From assembly GCA_900554895.1 (NCBI GenBank), contig USIX01000032.1:1-17924 (forward strand): 17,924 nt of DNA, written 5' to 3'. Below are positions 1-7,767 of the stretch, piece by piece. A model generated the notes under the pieces. That model was not told the origin of the DNA. It worked only from the letters and a program-made list of their open reading frames with translations, and searched no databases. Each line of letters starts with the position of its first letter. The stretch's first letter is position 1. Origin of the DNA: an uncultured Megamonas sp. (GTDB lineage Bacteria; Bacillota; Negativicutes; Selenomonadales; Selenomonadaceae). The position numbers and the translations under genes were made by a program.

Positions 1-80
1 GTACCAGTAATTTGCCCAAGAATATGTTCAGGAAGCAATGAGCAAATAATTTTAAATTTTATTTAGGTGGGGATTAAAAA

Positions 81-1499
81 ATGTTAAAGAAAACAAAAGT
101 CGTTTGCACAATGGGTCCAAACTATGATAAAGGCGATGGCCTTTTAGAAAAAGTTATTGAAAACGGCATGAACGTTGCTCGTTTCAACTTTTCTCATGGT
201 GATTATGCTGAACATGAAGCACGTATCAATCAGGTAAAAGAAACTGCTAAGAAACTCAATACTACTGTTTCCTTAATGCTTGATACTAAAGGACCTGAAA
301 TGCGTCTCGGCGATTTTGCTGAAGGAAAAGTATTCCTTAAAGCAGGTAATAAATTTACTTTAACTAATGAAGATATTCCAGGCGATGAAACTCATGTTTC
401 CATTAACCACAAAAAACTTTACACAGAAGTAAAACCTGGTAACACTTTATTACTTTCTGATGGTCTTGTAGGTCTTCATGTTGATGAAATCGTAGGCAAA
501 GATATCGTTTGCACGATTTTAAATGACGGCCCTATGAGCACTCGTAAACGTGCAGCAGCTCCTGGCGTATCTCTTGGTCTTCCTGCTATTTCTGAACAGG
601 ACAGAAACGATATCATTTTCGGTATTGAACATGATATGGATTTTGTTGCTGCTTCCTTCATTCAGCGTGCTGAAGACGTTGAAGCTATCCGTTCTTTAAT
701 CAAAGAACATGGCGGACACATGGAAATTATTTCCAAAATTGAATGTGTTGAAGCTGTTAAAAACATTGATGCTATCATTGCTGCATCTGACGGTATCATG
801 GTTGCTCGTGGTGACCTCGGTGTTGAAATGCCGGCAGAAGATGTTCCGCTTATTCAGAAAGATATCATCAAAAAATGCAACAAACTCGGCAAACCGGTTA
901 TCGTTGCTACTCAGATGCTTGAATCCATGACTGCTAATCCGCGTCCTACTCGTGCAGAAGCTTCCGACGTTGCTAATGCTATTTTTGACGGCGCAGATGC
1001 TATCATGCTTTCCGGTGAATCTGCAAACGGTGATTATCCGTTAGAAGCAGTTTCCACAATGAACACTATTGCTAAACGTGTTGAACAGGCTCTCGAATAC
1101 AAAGAACTTTTCGTATCCAGAGGCTTCACTCATCACAATATCACTACTACTGACGTTATCGCTCATGCTACAGTACAGATGGCTTATGAACTCAGTGCAC
1201 AGGCTATCATTACTCCGACAGAAAGCGGTTACACTTCTAAAGTAGTTTCCAAATATCGTCCGAAAGCTACAATCGTTGCTTATACTCCTAGCGACCGTGT
1301 AGCTCGTCATCTGAACCTGCGTTGGGGCGTTGTTCCGATTGAAGGTAAAGCATGGGATGATGTTGATGAAATGATTGCTACTGCAACGGCTGCTTCTGTT
1401 CGCAAAGGCATCGTTAAACAGGGCGACAAAACAGTTATCACTTCCGGTATGAAATTCGGCGAAGGCAGCACAAGCACAATTCGCGTTCATACTATCTAA
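81..1499 (+). CDS. pyk: Pyruvate kinase
   Basis: Cytosolic glycolytic enzyme that transfers phosphate from phosphoenolpyruvate to ADP, giving pyruvate and ATP. The 472 residues match the common short bacterial form; the extra C-terminal PEP-utiliser-like domain of Bacillus-type enzymes is absent. Visible signatures are RFNFSHG (34-40), DTKGPE (68-73), the active-site block ISKIECVEA (217-225) with catalytic Lys219 and metal ligand Glu221, RGDLGVE (243-249) with Asp245, and the MLESM and PTRAE stretches (279-293). The C-terminal allosteric-type domain runs from about 350 to 472. The ATG start has AGGTGG at 65-70, about 10 nt upstream. T-ending codons are strongly favoured, as expected for a highly expressed gene. 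A strong terminator follows at 1530-1558. Any upstream operon partner lies off the left edge. Confidence 0.98.
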   Translation: MLKKTKVVCTMGPNYDKGDGLLEKVIENGMNVARFNFSHGDYAEHEARINQVKETAKKLNTTVSLMLDTKGPEMRLGDFAEGKVFLKAGNKFTLTNEDIPGDETHVSINHKKLYTEVKPGNTLLLSDGLVGLHVDEIVGKDIVCTILNDGPMSTRKRAAAPGVSLGLPAISEQDRNDIIFGIEHDMDFVAASFIQRAEDVEAIRSLIKEHGGHMEIISKIECVEAVKNIDAIIAASDGIMVARGDLGVEMPAEDVPLIQKDIIKKCNKLGKPVIVATQMLESMTANPRPTRAEASDVANAIFDGADAIMLSGESANGDYPLEAVSTMNTIAKRVEQALEYKELFVSRGFTHHNITTTDVIAHATVQMAYELSAQAIITPTESGYTSKVVSKYRPKATIVAYTPSDRVARHLNLRWGVVPIEGKAWDDVDEMIATATAASVRKGIVKQGDKTVITSGMKFGEGSTSTIRVHTI

Positions 1500-1529
1500 T
1501 TCAATAAAATTCAATACGCGCGTAAAAAG

Positions 1530-1558
1530 AAAGCCACCAGTTAAACTGGTGGTTTTCT
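1530..1558 (+). terminator. Intrinsic terminator of pyk
   Basis: Stem CCACCAG (1534-1540), loop TTAAA, stem CTGGTGG (1546-1552). It is extended outward by a G-U and several A-U pairs, giving an A-rich 5' flank and a T-rich 3' flank. It lies about 30 nt after the pyk stop codon. Confidence 0.85.
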
Positions 1559-1590
1559 CAAATTTATAAGGGCTATTTTGCTTTTACAGT

Positions 1591-1639
1591 AAATGTTGGA
1601 GTAAGAGAAAATTTTCTTATTCTAACATTTATTTTTTTG
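1591..1639 (+). repeat. Dispersed hairpin repeat, copy 1 (terminator-like)
   Basis: A 40-nt near-perfect inverted repeat (1591-1630) forms a 19-bp stem with three G-U pairs and a 2-nt formal loop, followed by ATTTTTTTG. A second copy lies at 14292-14340. The two cores differ at 8 of 40 positions, all transitions, and the 9-nt tail is identical. The G-U pairs form only if the + strand is the RNA. It looks like an intrinsic terminator, yet pyk already has one 40 nt upstream. Weaker similarity extends about 9 nt upstream of both copies. Confidence 0.75.
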
Positions 1640-1640
1640 T

Positions 1641-1646
1641 TATAAT
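1641..1646 (+). promoter_or_regulatory. Candidate -10 box for the HxlR-family gene
   Basis: Perfect TATAAT directly after the T-tract of hairpin repeat copy 1 and 30 nt before the start codon. The best -35 candidate (TTATTC at 1617-1622, 18-nt spacer) is poor and lies inside the hairpin, so this promoter may depend on an activator. Confidence 0.4.
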
Positions 1647-1676
1647 TTAGATGATAAAAACAAAGAGAGTGATAAT

Positions 1677-2024
1677 ATGCTGACAAAAAAAGAATTGCCG
1701 GAGTGCCCTGTAGCAACAACGGTGCAATTAATCGGCAGTAAGTGGAAACTTTTAATTATCCGCAATCTGACCCAAAGACCGTGGCGTTTCAACGAACTGA
1801 AAAAAGATTTGGACGGTATCAGCCAGAAAGTTCTGACGGACAGTCTGCGTTCGATGGAAGCGGACGGCATTGTAAGCCGTAAAGTCTATCCGGAAGTGCC
1901 ACCGCGCGTAGAGTACTCATTGAGCACGCTGGGACAGAGCATGCAGCCGATTATAAAGGCTATGGCTGACTGGGGCGTAAGTTATCAAAAGCTATTCAAC
2001 GTAAACAATAATAATGAAGACTGA
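1677..2024 (+). CDS. HxlR-family winged-helix transcriptional regulator
   Basis: A 115-residue DNA-binding regulator with the full HxlR architecture. The N-terminal CPV motif has Cys10, the family's usual redox- or aldehyde-sensitive cysteine. It is followed by LIGSKWKLLIIRNL (18-31), RFNEL (37-41), the recognition helix ISQKVLTDSLRSMEADGIV (48-66), and the wing VYPEVPPRVEYSL (70-82). These proteins act as dimers and usually control a neighbouring oxidoreductase or detoxification gene. No such neighbour is present here: pyk lies upstream and smc downstream, both essential housekeeping genes, so the target is unknown. A GAGAGTG site at 1665-1671 precedes the ATG. It appears monocistronic, with its own -10 box and its own terminator, whose stem contains the stop codon. 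Confidence 0.93.
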   Translation: MLTKKELPECPVATTVQLIGSKWKLLIIRNLTQRPWRFNELKKDLDGISQKVLTDSLRSMEADGIVSRKVYPEVPPRVEYSLSTLGQSMQPIIKAMADWGVSYQKLFNVNNNNED

Positions 2025-2058
2025 ACATGACAGAGGTGTTCAGCCTTTATTTTTTTTG
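2021..2058 (+). terminator. Intrinsic terminator of the HxlR-family gene
   Basis: Stem CTGAACA (2021-2027), 9-nt loop, stem TGTTCAG (2037-2043), then a T-rich run to about 2058. The stop codon of the regulator gene (2022-2024) is inside the 5' arm. Confidence 0.85.
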
Positions 2059-2114
2059 TTTGTCATGGTATATTAGTAGATACTTGATATATTTATAAAA
2101 CAGGGGGTGAATTT

Positions 2115-5100
2115 ATGCAGCTGAAAAGACTTGAAGCATACGGTTTTAAGTCTTTTGCCGATAAACTGGAAATAGAATTCGATAAGGGAATAACGGCAAT
2201 CGTCGGACCGAACGGCAGCGGCAAGAGTAATATTACAGATGCTATTCGCTGGGTTTTGGGCGAGCAGAATGTGCGCAATCTGCGCGGAAATAAAGCGGAA
2301 GATATAATTTTCACCGGAAGCAGTACCCGCCGTCCGCTGGGTGCTGCGGAAGTTTCGATTACATTTGATAACAGCGACGGCAGACTGCCGCTTGATTTTC
2401 AGGAAATCATGATAACGCGGCGCATTTTCCGCTCCGGCGAAAGTGAATTTTTGATTAATAAGGCAAAATGCCGTTTAAAAGATATCTACAATCTGTTTGC
2501 TGATACGGGATTGGGAAAAAATTCCATGAGTGTTATCAGCCAGAATAAAGTAGATGAGGTTTTAAATACAAAACCGGAAGACCGCCGGTATTTTTTTGAA
2601 GAATGTGCCGGCATTACTAAATATCGTGACCGCAAAAAAGAAGCGTTGCGCAAACTTGATAATACACAAAATAATGTAGTGCGTCTGAATGATATAATCA
2701 GTGAGATTGAAAAGCAAATCGGGCCTTTAAAGGAACAGGCGGAAAAAACACAGCGTTATAATACAGTGAATGCGCAGTATAAGGACTGCCGCCTGACGCA
2801 AATTCTTTATAAATATGAAAATCTCAGCGGTGAAAATCAAAAATTCACGGCGGAAATAGCCGATTATGAAACAAAGCGCGCTGCACTGGAAGCAACGGTA
2901 TCCGTTTCTGAAGCTGAAAAAACAGCCAAGCAGAAATCTATCACGGATTTAGAAAAGAAACTGCGGTCTTTGGGCGAAAATAATCAGAAAATCCATGAAG
3001 AAATTGAACGCAGTAAAAATCAGGCGACGCTTTTGCAGGAACGTATACGGCAAAGCTGTCAATCTCAGCAGCGGCTTGAAGAGCGACAAAAGCAGACGGC
3101 TGAGGATTTAAAAATAGCTCAATCAGACAAAGAAGAGCTGAAACGTAAGGTTTCTATTGCCAATAATACGGCTGACAAACTAGAACAGTTGTTGCAGAAA
3201 GAAAATACCGAACTTGCCGAACTGGAAAACAGTATTAGAGCAAAAGAAGATGAGTTGAAGGCGCAACAGGAACAGGAGAATAAGAACCGCCGCCGGATTG
3301 AAGAAGAAAAGCAAAAATTGTTACTGTTAAAGCGTGATTTTAGCGATATTGAGCAGAATATTGAAAATCAGCATAATGCTCATAATCATGCCTTGCAGGA
3401 AAAAATTGAAAAAAATACAGCGAAAGAATTGCTGCTTGCCGATATAGATAAAACAAAGGAAAAATTACAGACAAAACAAAACGGTATTTCTTCTCAGCAG
3501 GAAAATCTGAATGACCTTGCCAAAATCTGTAAAGAAGCAGAGGATGCTATGGCACAGATGCGTCAGAATGTGCGCATGGCGGAAGAAAAAGTTAAGTTTT
3601 TTCAGGAAATGCAATCGTCGTACGAGGGTTTCGGCAAAGCCGTAAAGCGGGTTCTGAAAGCGGATGCCGACTGGAAAAAGGGTATCTGCGGCGCTGTAGC
3701 CGAATTAATCCGTGTGGAAGAACCGTTTATTACAGCTATTGAAACGGCACTCGGTAATGCTATGCAAAATGTCGTTACCGAAGATACGGAAACGGCGAAA
3801 GCTGCTATTAATTATCTAAAAAAGAACAAACTCGGCCGCGTTACTTTTATGCCGCTTACTACTATTCAGCCGCATAAGAGCAGACGCACAGAAATTGAAG
3901 CCGGTAAATACGGTTTTATTGCCTATGCTGACGAACTTGTTGATATTGACAGTGAATATAAAATAATCACGCAGTCATTATTGGGCAGGATACTTGTTGT
4001 TGATGATGTTGATAATGCTTTAAAGCTTGCCAAATTATATGATTACCGTCTGCGTATAGTAACGCTGGAAGGGGAACTTCTGCAGCCGGGAGGTTCTATT
4101 GCCGGCGGCAGTTCACAAAGCCGTGAAGCAGGATACCTGCATCGTGCCGGCGAACTTACAGAGCTTAAGGATTTTCTTTCAAGTGAGCGTAAAACTTTGA
4201 AAGAAACGAAATCAGAATATGATGATAATGAAGCTAAACGGCAGGCACTGGCGGAAAATATAAATTCTCTGCAAAAAGACTGGCAGGAACTTTCTCTGCT
4301 TTTGGCACAAAAAGACGTTGAACAGAAACAGCTGGAGATTTGGTTCAGTGAACAGGAAAATATTTTAAAATCCATAGATAATCGCATTAGTGCTTTAATC
4401 GTGAAAAAAACGGCACTGGAAGTGGATATTGAAAATCAGACGGCTGTTATTGCCGAAATGGAACAGACGATTGGTGAGAATAAAATTTCATATGATGATA
4501 TTCAAAATGAAATTGAAAGTTTAAAGACTGATACAAAAATCAAACAGCAGAAAATCATGCAAAGACAAATAAGCTGTACGGAAGCACGGCAGGAAGTCAT
4601 TCGTCACAACGATAAAATAAAAATACTATCGGGACAATGCGAGAGATACCAGATTTTCCTAGACGACAGCAACAGAGAAATGTCAAGTCTGCAAAAAGTT
4701 ATTGATGACAGTTTAACGGAACTTAAACAACTGGAAAATTCCGTCGTCAACCTGGATAAATTGAAAACGGACGGCAAGGAAGAATACGATACACTTTATA
4801 AACGCCAGCTGGGACTTCGCAGCGAACTTGCCGATATGGACGAAGAACGTGCTAAAATAGCCGATAAAGTAAATGCTCTGAAAGATAAAATTCATAAATG
4901 CGAAATAAATACCGCTAAATTGGAAACGGAAATCAAGCAGTGTACCACTCAGCTGCGGGAAGAATACGAGCTTTCACCGGAAGAAGCACTGCTTCACCGA
5001 CTTGATATTGATGAAAATGAGCTGAAAGCAAAGCTAAAGAAACTTGAAAAAGAACTTAAATCAATAGGAACTGTAAATCCGAATGCCATCAACGAATATG

Positions 5101-5675
5101 AGACGCTGAATGAACGCTACAGTTTTATGATAAAACAGGTTGATGACTTGATTAAGGCAAAAGATGACTTGCTCAAAATCATTGAACAGATAGATAAAAC
5201 AATGGCCAGTCAATTTTCTACAGCGTTCGAGCAGATAAAAATTCATTTTAATGATATATTCCGACAGCTGTTCGGCGGCGGCAGAGCCGATTTGATACTT
5301 ACAAATCAGAAAGATATTTTAAATTCCGGTATAGAAATCGAAGTTGAGCCGCCGGATAAAAAACCGCAAAGTCTGGCTGTACTCTCCGGCGGAGAACGCA
5401 CTCTGACCGTTATTGCACTGCTGTTTGCATTTTTCACTTACAATCCTGCACCGTTCAGTGTATTGGACGAAATCGACGCGCCGCTCGATGAAGCTAATGT
5501 CAAGCGTTTTGCTAAATTCTTGAAGGAATATGCACAAAATACGCAGTTTATTCTCGTTACGCACCGCAAAGGCACTATGGAAGCGGCGGATGTGATGTAC
5601 GGCGTAACGATTGAGGATGCCGGCGTATCAAAACTTATTTCCGTAAGGTTGGAAGATTATACAGAAAGAGGTTAA
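2115..5675 (+). CDS. smc: Chromosome segregation protein SMC
   Basis: ATPase subunit of bacterial condensin, which with ScpA and ScpB organises and segregates the chromosome. The 1186 residues are full length for the family. The N-terminal head holds Walker A GPNGSGKSN (31-39). Long coiled coils run from about 165 to 495 and 670 to 1030, and the hinge lies at about 500-665, ending in a Gly-rich GGSIAGGSS stretch. The C-terminal head carries the ABC signature LSGGER (1090-1095) and Walker B VLDEIDAPLDEANV with Asp1118 and Glu1119. AGGGGGTG at 2102-2109 precedes the ATG. I could not resolve a convincing promoter in 2059-2100. It is followed by ftsY after 6 nt, a known conserved pairing. The partner ScpA is encoded at about 10.7-11.4 kb on the other strand. 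Confidence 0.98.
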   Translation: MQLKRLEAYGFKSFADKLEIEFDKGITAIVGPNGSGKSNITDAIRWVLGEQNVRNLRGNKAEDIIFTGSSTRRPLGAAEVSITFDNSDGRLPLDFQEIMITRRIFRSGESEFLINKAKCRLKDIYNLFADTGLGKNSMSVISQNKVDEVLNTKPEDRRYFFEECAGITKYRDRKKEALRKLDNTQNNVVRLNDIISEIEKQIGPLKEQAEKTQRYNTVNAQYKDCRLTQILYKYENLSGENQKFTAEIADYETKRAALEATVSVSEAEKTAKQKSITDLEKKLRSLGENNQKIHEEIERSKNQATLLQERIRQSCQSQQRLEERQKQTAEDLKIAQSDKEELKRKVSIANNTADKLEQLLQKENTELAELENSIRAKEDELKAQQEQENKNRRRIEEEKQKLLLLKRDFSDIEQNIENQHNAHNHALQEKIEKNTAKELLLADIDKTKEKLQTKQNGISSQQENLNDLAKICKEAEDAMAQMRQNVRMAEEKVKFFQEMQSSYEGFGKAVKRVLKADADWKKGICGAVAELIRVEEPFITAIETALGNAMQNVVTEDTETAKAAINYLKKNKLGRVTFMPLTTIQPHKSRRTEIEAGKYGFIAYADELVDIDSEYKIITQSLLGRILVVDDVDNALKLAKLYDYRLRIVTLEGELLQPGGSIAGGSSQSREAGYLHRAGELTELKDFLSSERKTLKETKSEYDDNEAKRQALAENINSLQKDWQELSLLLAQKDVEQKQLEIWFSEQENILKSIDNRISALIVKKTALEVDIENQTAVIAEMEQTIGENKISYDDIQNEIESLKTDTKIKQQKIMQRQISCTEARQEVIRHNDKIKILSGQCERYQIFLDDSNREMSSLQKVIDDSLTELKQLENSVVNLDKLKTDGKEEYDTLYKRQLGLRSELADMDEERAKIADKVNALKDKIHKCEINTAKLETEIKQCTTQLREEYELSPEEALLHRLDIDENELKAKLKKLEKELKSIGTVNPNAINEYETLNERYSFMIKQVDDLIKAKDDLLKIIEQIDKTMASQFSTAFEQIKIHFNDIFRQLFGGGRADLILTNQKDILNSGIEIEVEPPDKKPQSLAVLSGGERTLTVIALLFAFFTYNPAPFSVLDEIDAPLDEANVKRFAKFLKEYAQNTQFILVTHRKGTMEAADVMYGVTIEDAGVSKLISVRLEDYTERG

Positions 5676-5681
5676 ATTTTT

Positions 5682-6602
5682 ATGGGATTTTTTAGTAAAT
5701 TAAAAGAAGGACTGACAAAAACACGTAAATCTTTGACGGAGAAGATTGAAAAGGTCATCATCGGATATGCTGATATAGATGACGATTTGCTTGATGAATT
5801 GGAAGATGCTTTAATTCAGGCAGATGTCGGTGTAAAGACTTCGCTTAAATTAATGGATGATGTGCGTGCCGGTATTAAGAAAAAGGAAATCAATTCACCG
5901 GAAGATTTAAAACCGTTTCTTGTCAAACGTATAACGGAAATGCTCAATGAAGGCAACGATGAAACCGTTATCGCCAAAGAAGGACCGACTGTAATTCTTG
6001 TAATCGGCGTAAACGGTGTAGGCAAGACAACTACAATCGGTAAACTCGGTCAATATTATAAAGAACAGGGCAAATCCGTAATGTTTGCCGCTGCCGATAC
6101 TTTTCGCGCCGCTGCCATTGACCAACTCGAAATATGGAGTCAGCGCGTCGGTGTACCGGTAATAAAACATGAAGAGGGCTCCGACCCTGCAGCTGTTGTA
6201 TTTGACGCAGTAAAAGCCGCTACCGCAAGAAAAATAGATATTCTTATCATTGATACGGCAGGGCGACTGCATAACAAGACAAATTTGATGACGGAGCTTA
6301 ATAAAATTCAACGTGTTATTAAGCGTGAAATTGCCGATGCACCGCATGAAACACTGCTCGTGCTTGATGCCACTACAGGGCAGAATGCCATCAGTCAGGC
6401 GGAACTGTTCACTAAAGCCGCACCTATTTCCGGACTTGTGCTTACAAAACTTGACGGAACGGCAAAAGGCGGCGTAGTAATCGGTCTCAAAGCGGAACTT
6501 TCCATGCCGGTAAAATGGATTGGCGTGGGTGAAGGCATTGATGACCTGCGTCCGTTTATAGCCAATGATTTTGCCGCCGCACTTTTCAATACGAAGAACT
6601 GA
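5682..6602 (+). CDS. ftsY: Signal recognition particle receptor FtsY
   Basis: GTPase receptor that docks the SRP (Ffh/4.5S RNA) and its translating ribosome at the membrane for insertion of membrane proteins. The 306 residues comprise a short N-terminal helical N domain (about 1-95), without the long acidic A domain of E. coli, followed by the NG GTPase core. Motifs: G1 GVNGVGKTT (109-117), DTFRAAA (139-145), DTAGR (191-195), TKLDG (255-259), and the C-terminal GVGEGIDDL. The start lies 6 nt after the smc stop, with AAAGAGG (5665-5671) inside the smc 3' end, so translation is probably coupled to smc. FtsY is distinguished from Ffh by its size and by the absence of a Met-rich M domain. A long hairpin follows at 6627-6674. 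Confidence 0.98.
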   Translation: MGFFSKLKEGLTKTRKSLTEKIEKVIIGYADIDDDLLDELEDALIQADVGVKTSLKLMDDVRAGIKKKEINSPEDLKPFLVKRITEMLNEGNDETVIAKEGPTVILVIGVNGVGKTTTIGKLGQYYKEQGKSVMFAAADTFRAAAIDQLEIWSQRVGVPVIKHEEGSDPAAVVFDAVKAATARKIDILIIDTAGRLHNKTNLMTELNKIQRVIKREIADAPHETLLVLDATTGQNAISQAELFTKAAPISGLVLTKLDGTAKGGVVIGLKAELSMPVKWIGVGEGIDDLRPFIANDFAAALFNTKN

Positions 6603-6626
6603 ATTTAAATTACTTTCAGTAAAAAA

Positions 6627-6674
6627 TATCCGGTGCAACCGGGAAAGAACTGTTTCTTCCTGTTGTACCGGATA
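6627..6674 (+). terminator. Long imperfect hairpin after ftsY
   Basis: Arms TATCCGGTGCAAC (6627-6639) and its partner ending ACCGGATA (to 6674) give 13 continuous pairs including one G-U. Further imperfect pairing brings it to about 22 positions. No T-run follows on the + strand (ATAATAAAATTC). An A6 run (6621-6626) sits before it, so the T-tract of a classical terminator would serve - strand transcripts. Probable ftsY 3'-end element; mechanism uncertain. Confidence 0.5.
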
Positions 6675-6710
6675 ATAAAATTCACATTACATAAATAAAA
6701 GAAAACCAAT

Positions 6711-6740
6711 TTGAATATGACGAAAATATTAAAATTTAAT
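6711..6740 (+). promoter_or_regulatory. Candidate promoter of the methyltransferase gene
   Basis: TTGAAT (6711-6716), an 18-nt spacer and TTTAAT (6735-6740). Predicted transcription start is about 27 nt before the start codon. Matches are 4/6 and 5/6 in a very AT-rich stretch, so it could be coincidental. Confidence 0.3.
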
Positions 6741-6773
6741 CAGTTATAGCTCACAATAAGGAGATTCTGTAGA

Positions 6774-7529
6774 ATGAATATTCAATGGAATGCTGAAGAT
6801 TATCAGCAAAATTTTAATTTTGTATTCAATTACGGTGAGGATGTTCTGTCGCTGTTTGATTTGCCGCAGGGGGCAAATATTCTCGATTTGGGCTGCGGTA
6901 ACGGTCATCTGACGGCACAGCTGAAAGAAAAAGGTTATAATGTTTTAGGCATGGACGATTCAGCCGATATGCTGGAAATTGCGCGGAAAAATCATCCGGA
7001 TATCGAATTTTTGCAGGGAAATGCCGTTGATTTTAAACTGACAAAATCTGTTGACGGAATTTTTTCCAATGCAGTGTTTCATTGGATTGACGAAAATAAA
7101 CAGCAGCAAATGCTAAAAAATATCGCCTCTAATCTGGTACGGGGCGGAAAACTCGTATTTGAATTCGGCGGTTACGGCTGCGGTAGCGCGGTGCATGCGG
7201 AACTTACAGAACTTTTCAATCGGCACGGTTTAAAATACGTTATGCCGTTTTATTTCCCGACAATCGGAATGTATGCGCCTCTCATGGAAAATGCCGGTTT
7301 TAAAATCGAATATGCCGTACTGTTTGACCGTTTCACGCCGGTGAAAGGTGAAAACGGCATTGTCGACTGGATAAAGATGTTCGATAAGAAACCGTTTGAA
7401 AATGTTGACCCGAATACTGCCAATACAATTATGTATGAAGCACAGAAAAATTTAACGGATAAACTATTTAAAAATAATACATGGAATGTCGATTATGTCC
7501 GTATACGCATGAAAGCCGTTAAAATATAA
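6774..7529 (+). CDS. Class I SAM-dependent methyltransferase, substrate unknown
   Basis: A 251-residue cytosolic protein with the Rossmann methyltransferase fold. Motif I ILDLGCGNG (36-44) binds S-adenosylmethionine. GMDDSADMLEIAR (59-71) gives the acidic residue (Asp61) that normally holds the ribose. GNAVDF (82-87) and FSNAVFHWI (97-105) fit motifs II-IV, and RGGKLVFEF (123-131) is the post-motif strand. The SNAxxHW pattern resembles small-molecule methyltransferases of the trans-aconitate methyltransferase/BioC-like group, but I see nothing that fixes the substrate. The C-terminal third (about 150-251) probably forms the substrate lid. The start is set by AAGGAGAT (6758-6765), 8 nt before the ATG. 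It appears monocistronic: a hairpin separates it from ftsY, and 238 nt with a fresh promoter separate it from the next gene. Confidence 0.88.
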   Translation: MNIQWNAEDYQQNFNFVFNYGEDVLSLFDLPQGANILDLGCGNGHLTAQLKEKGYNVLGMDDSADMLEIARKNHPDIEFLQGNAVDFKLTKSVDGIFSNAVFHWIDENKQQQMLKNIASNLVRGGKLVFEFGGYGCGSAVHAELTELFNRHGLKYVMPFYFPTIGMYAPLMENAGFKIEYAVLFDRFTPVKGENGIVDWIKMFDKKPFENVDPNTANTIMYEAQKNLTDKLFKNNTWNVDYVRIRMKAVKI

Positions 7530-7643
7530 ATGGCAAATCGTAGTAATAAAGTTTACCTGTTATGCCAGAAAAAATTTTTCTCCTCAAGAAAAATGAATAA
7601 TATTTTGGTGCAACATTAAGACAGTTTTTAACAACATATTTTA

Positions 7644-7672
7644 TTGATTTTAAATATTATCGATATTATAAT
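7644..7672 (+). promoter_or_regulatory. Sigma-70-type promoter of the alpha-galactosidase gene
   Basis: TTGATT (7644-7649), exactly 17 nt, then a perfect TATAAT (7667-7672). The expected transcription start is near 7679, giving a leader of about 90 nt before the ATG at 7768. A candidate repressor operator lies just downstream at 7686-7702. Confidence 0.65.
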
Positions 7673-7685
7673 GAAGATAGTTTAA

Positions 7686-7702
7686 TGAAAAGCGTTTGCA
7701 AC
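7686..7702 (+). promoter_or_regulatory. Candidate LacI/CcpA-family operator upstream of the alpha-galactosidase gene
   Basis: TGAAAAGCGTTTGCAAC is centred on the CG at 7693-7694. The right half CGTTTGCAA matches the LacI-family half-site pattern, and the left half AAAAGCG is degenerate. It also resembles a catabolite-responsive element with one extra base. It sits about 7-23 nt after the predicted start, a position suited to repression by blocking polymerase. No LacI-family gene is in the window, so the regulator is unknown. Confidence 0.5.
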
Positions 7703-7767
7703 ATAGTATAACTTTTGGAAAAATCTCAGGATTTACAAATTTTTTATATAATTGAGGAGGCTTTTTA

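Noticed and set aside
1..66. Possible tail of an upstream gene (one frame stops at 39-41, another at 64-66)
   Set aside because: Too short to recognise; I could not match either C-terminus to a family such as phosphofructokinase, so no gene is called.
1041..1514. 157-residue open frame antisense to pyk
   Set aside because: Shadow of pyk codon bias, with no recognisable domain and no convincing start site.
2056..2100. Possible smc promoter (TTGTTT or TTGTCA with GATACT or TATATT)
   Set aside because: No combination has both acceptable boxes and 16-18 nt spacing.
5907..6638. 243-residue open frame antisense to ftsY
   Set aside because: It lies almost wholly over a certain gene, its protein is Cys/Phe/Tyr-rich without any domain, and it starts inside the ftsY 3' hairpin.
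7531..7593. Weak inverted repeats after the methyltransferase gene (TGGCA...TGCCA and TTTTTCT...AGAAAAA)
   Set aside because: The first has a very long loop and the second is only A/T with two G-C pairs; neither is a credible terminator.
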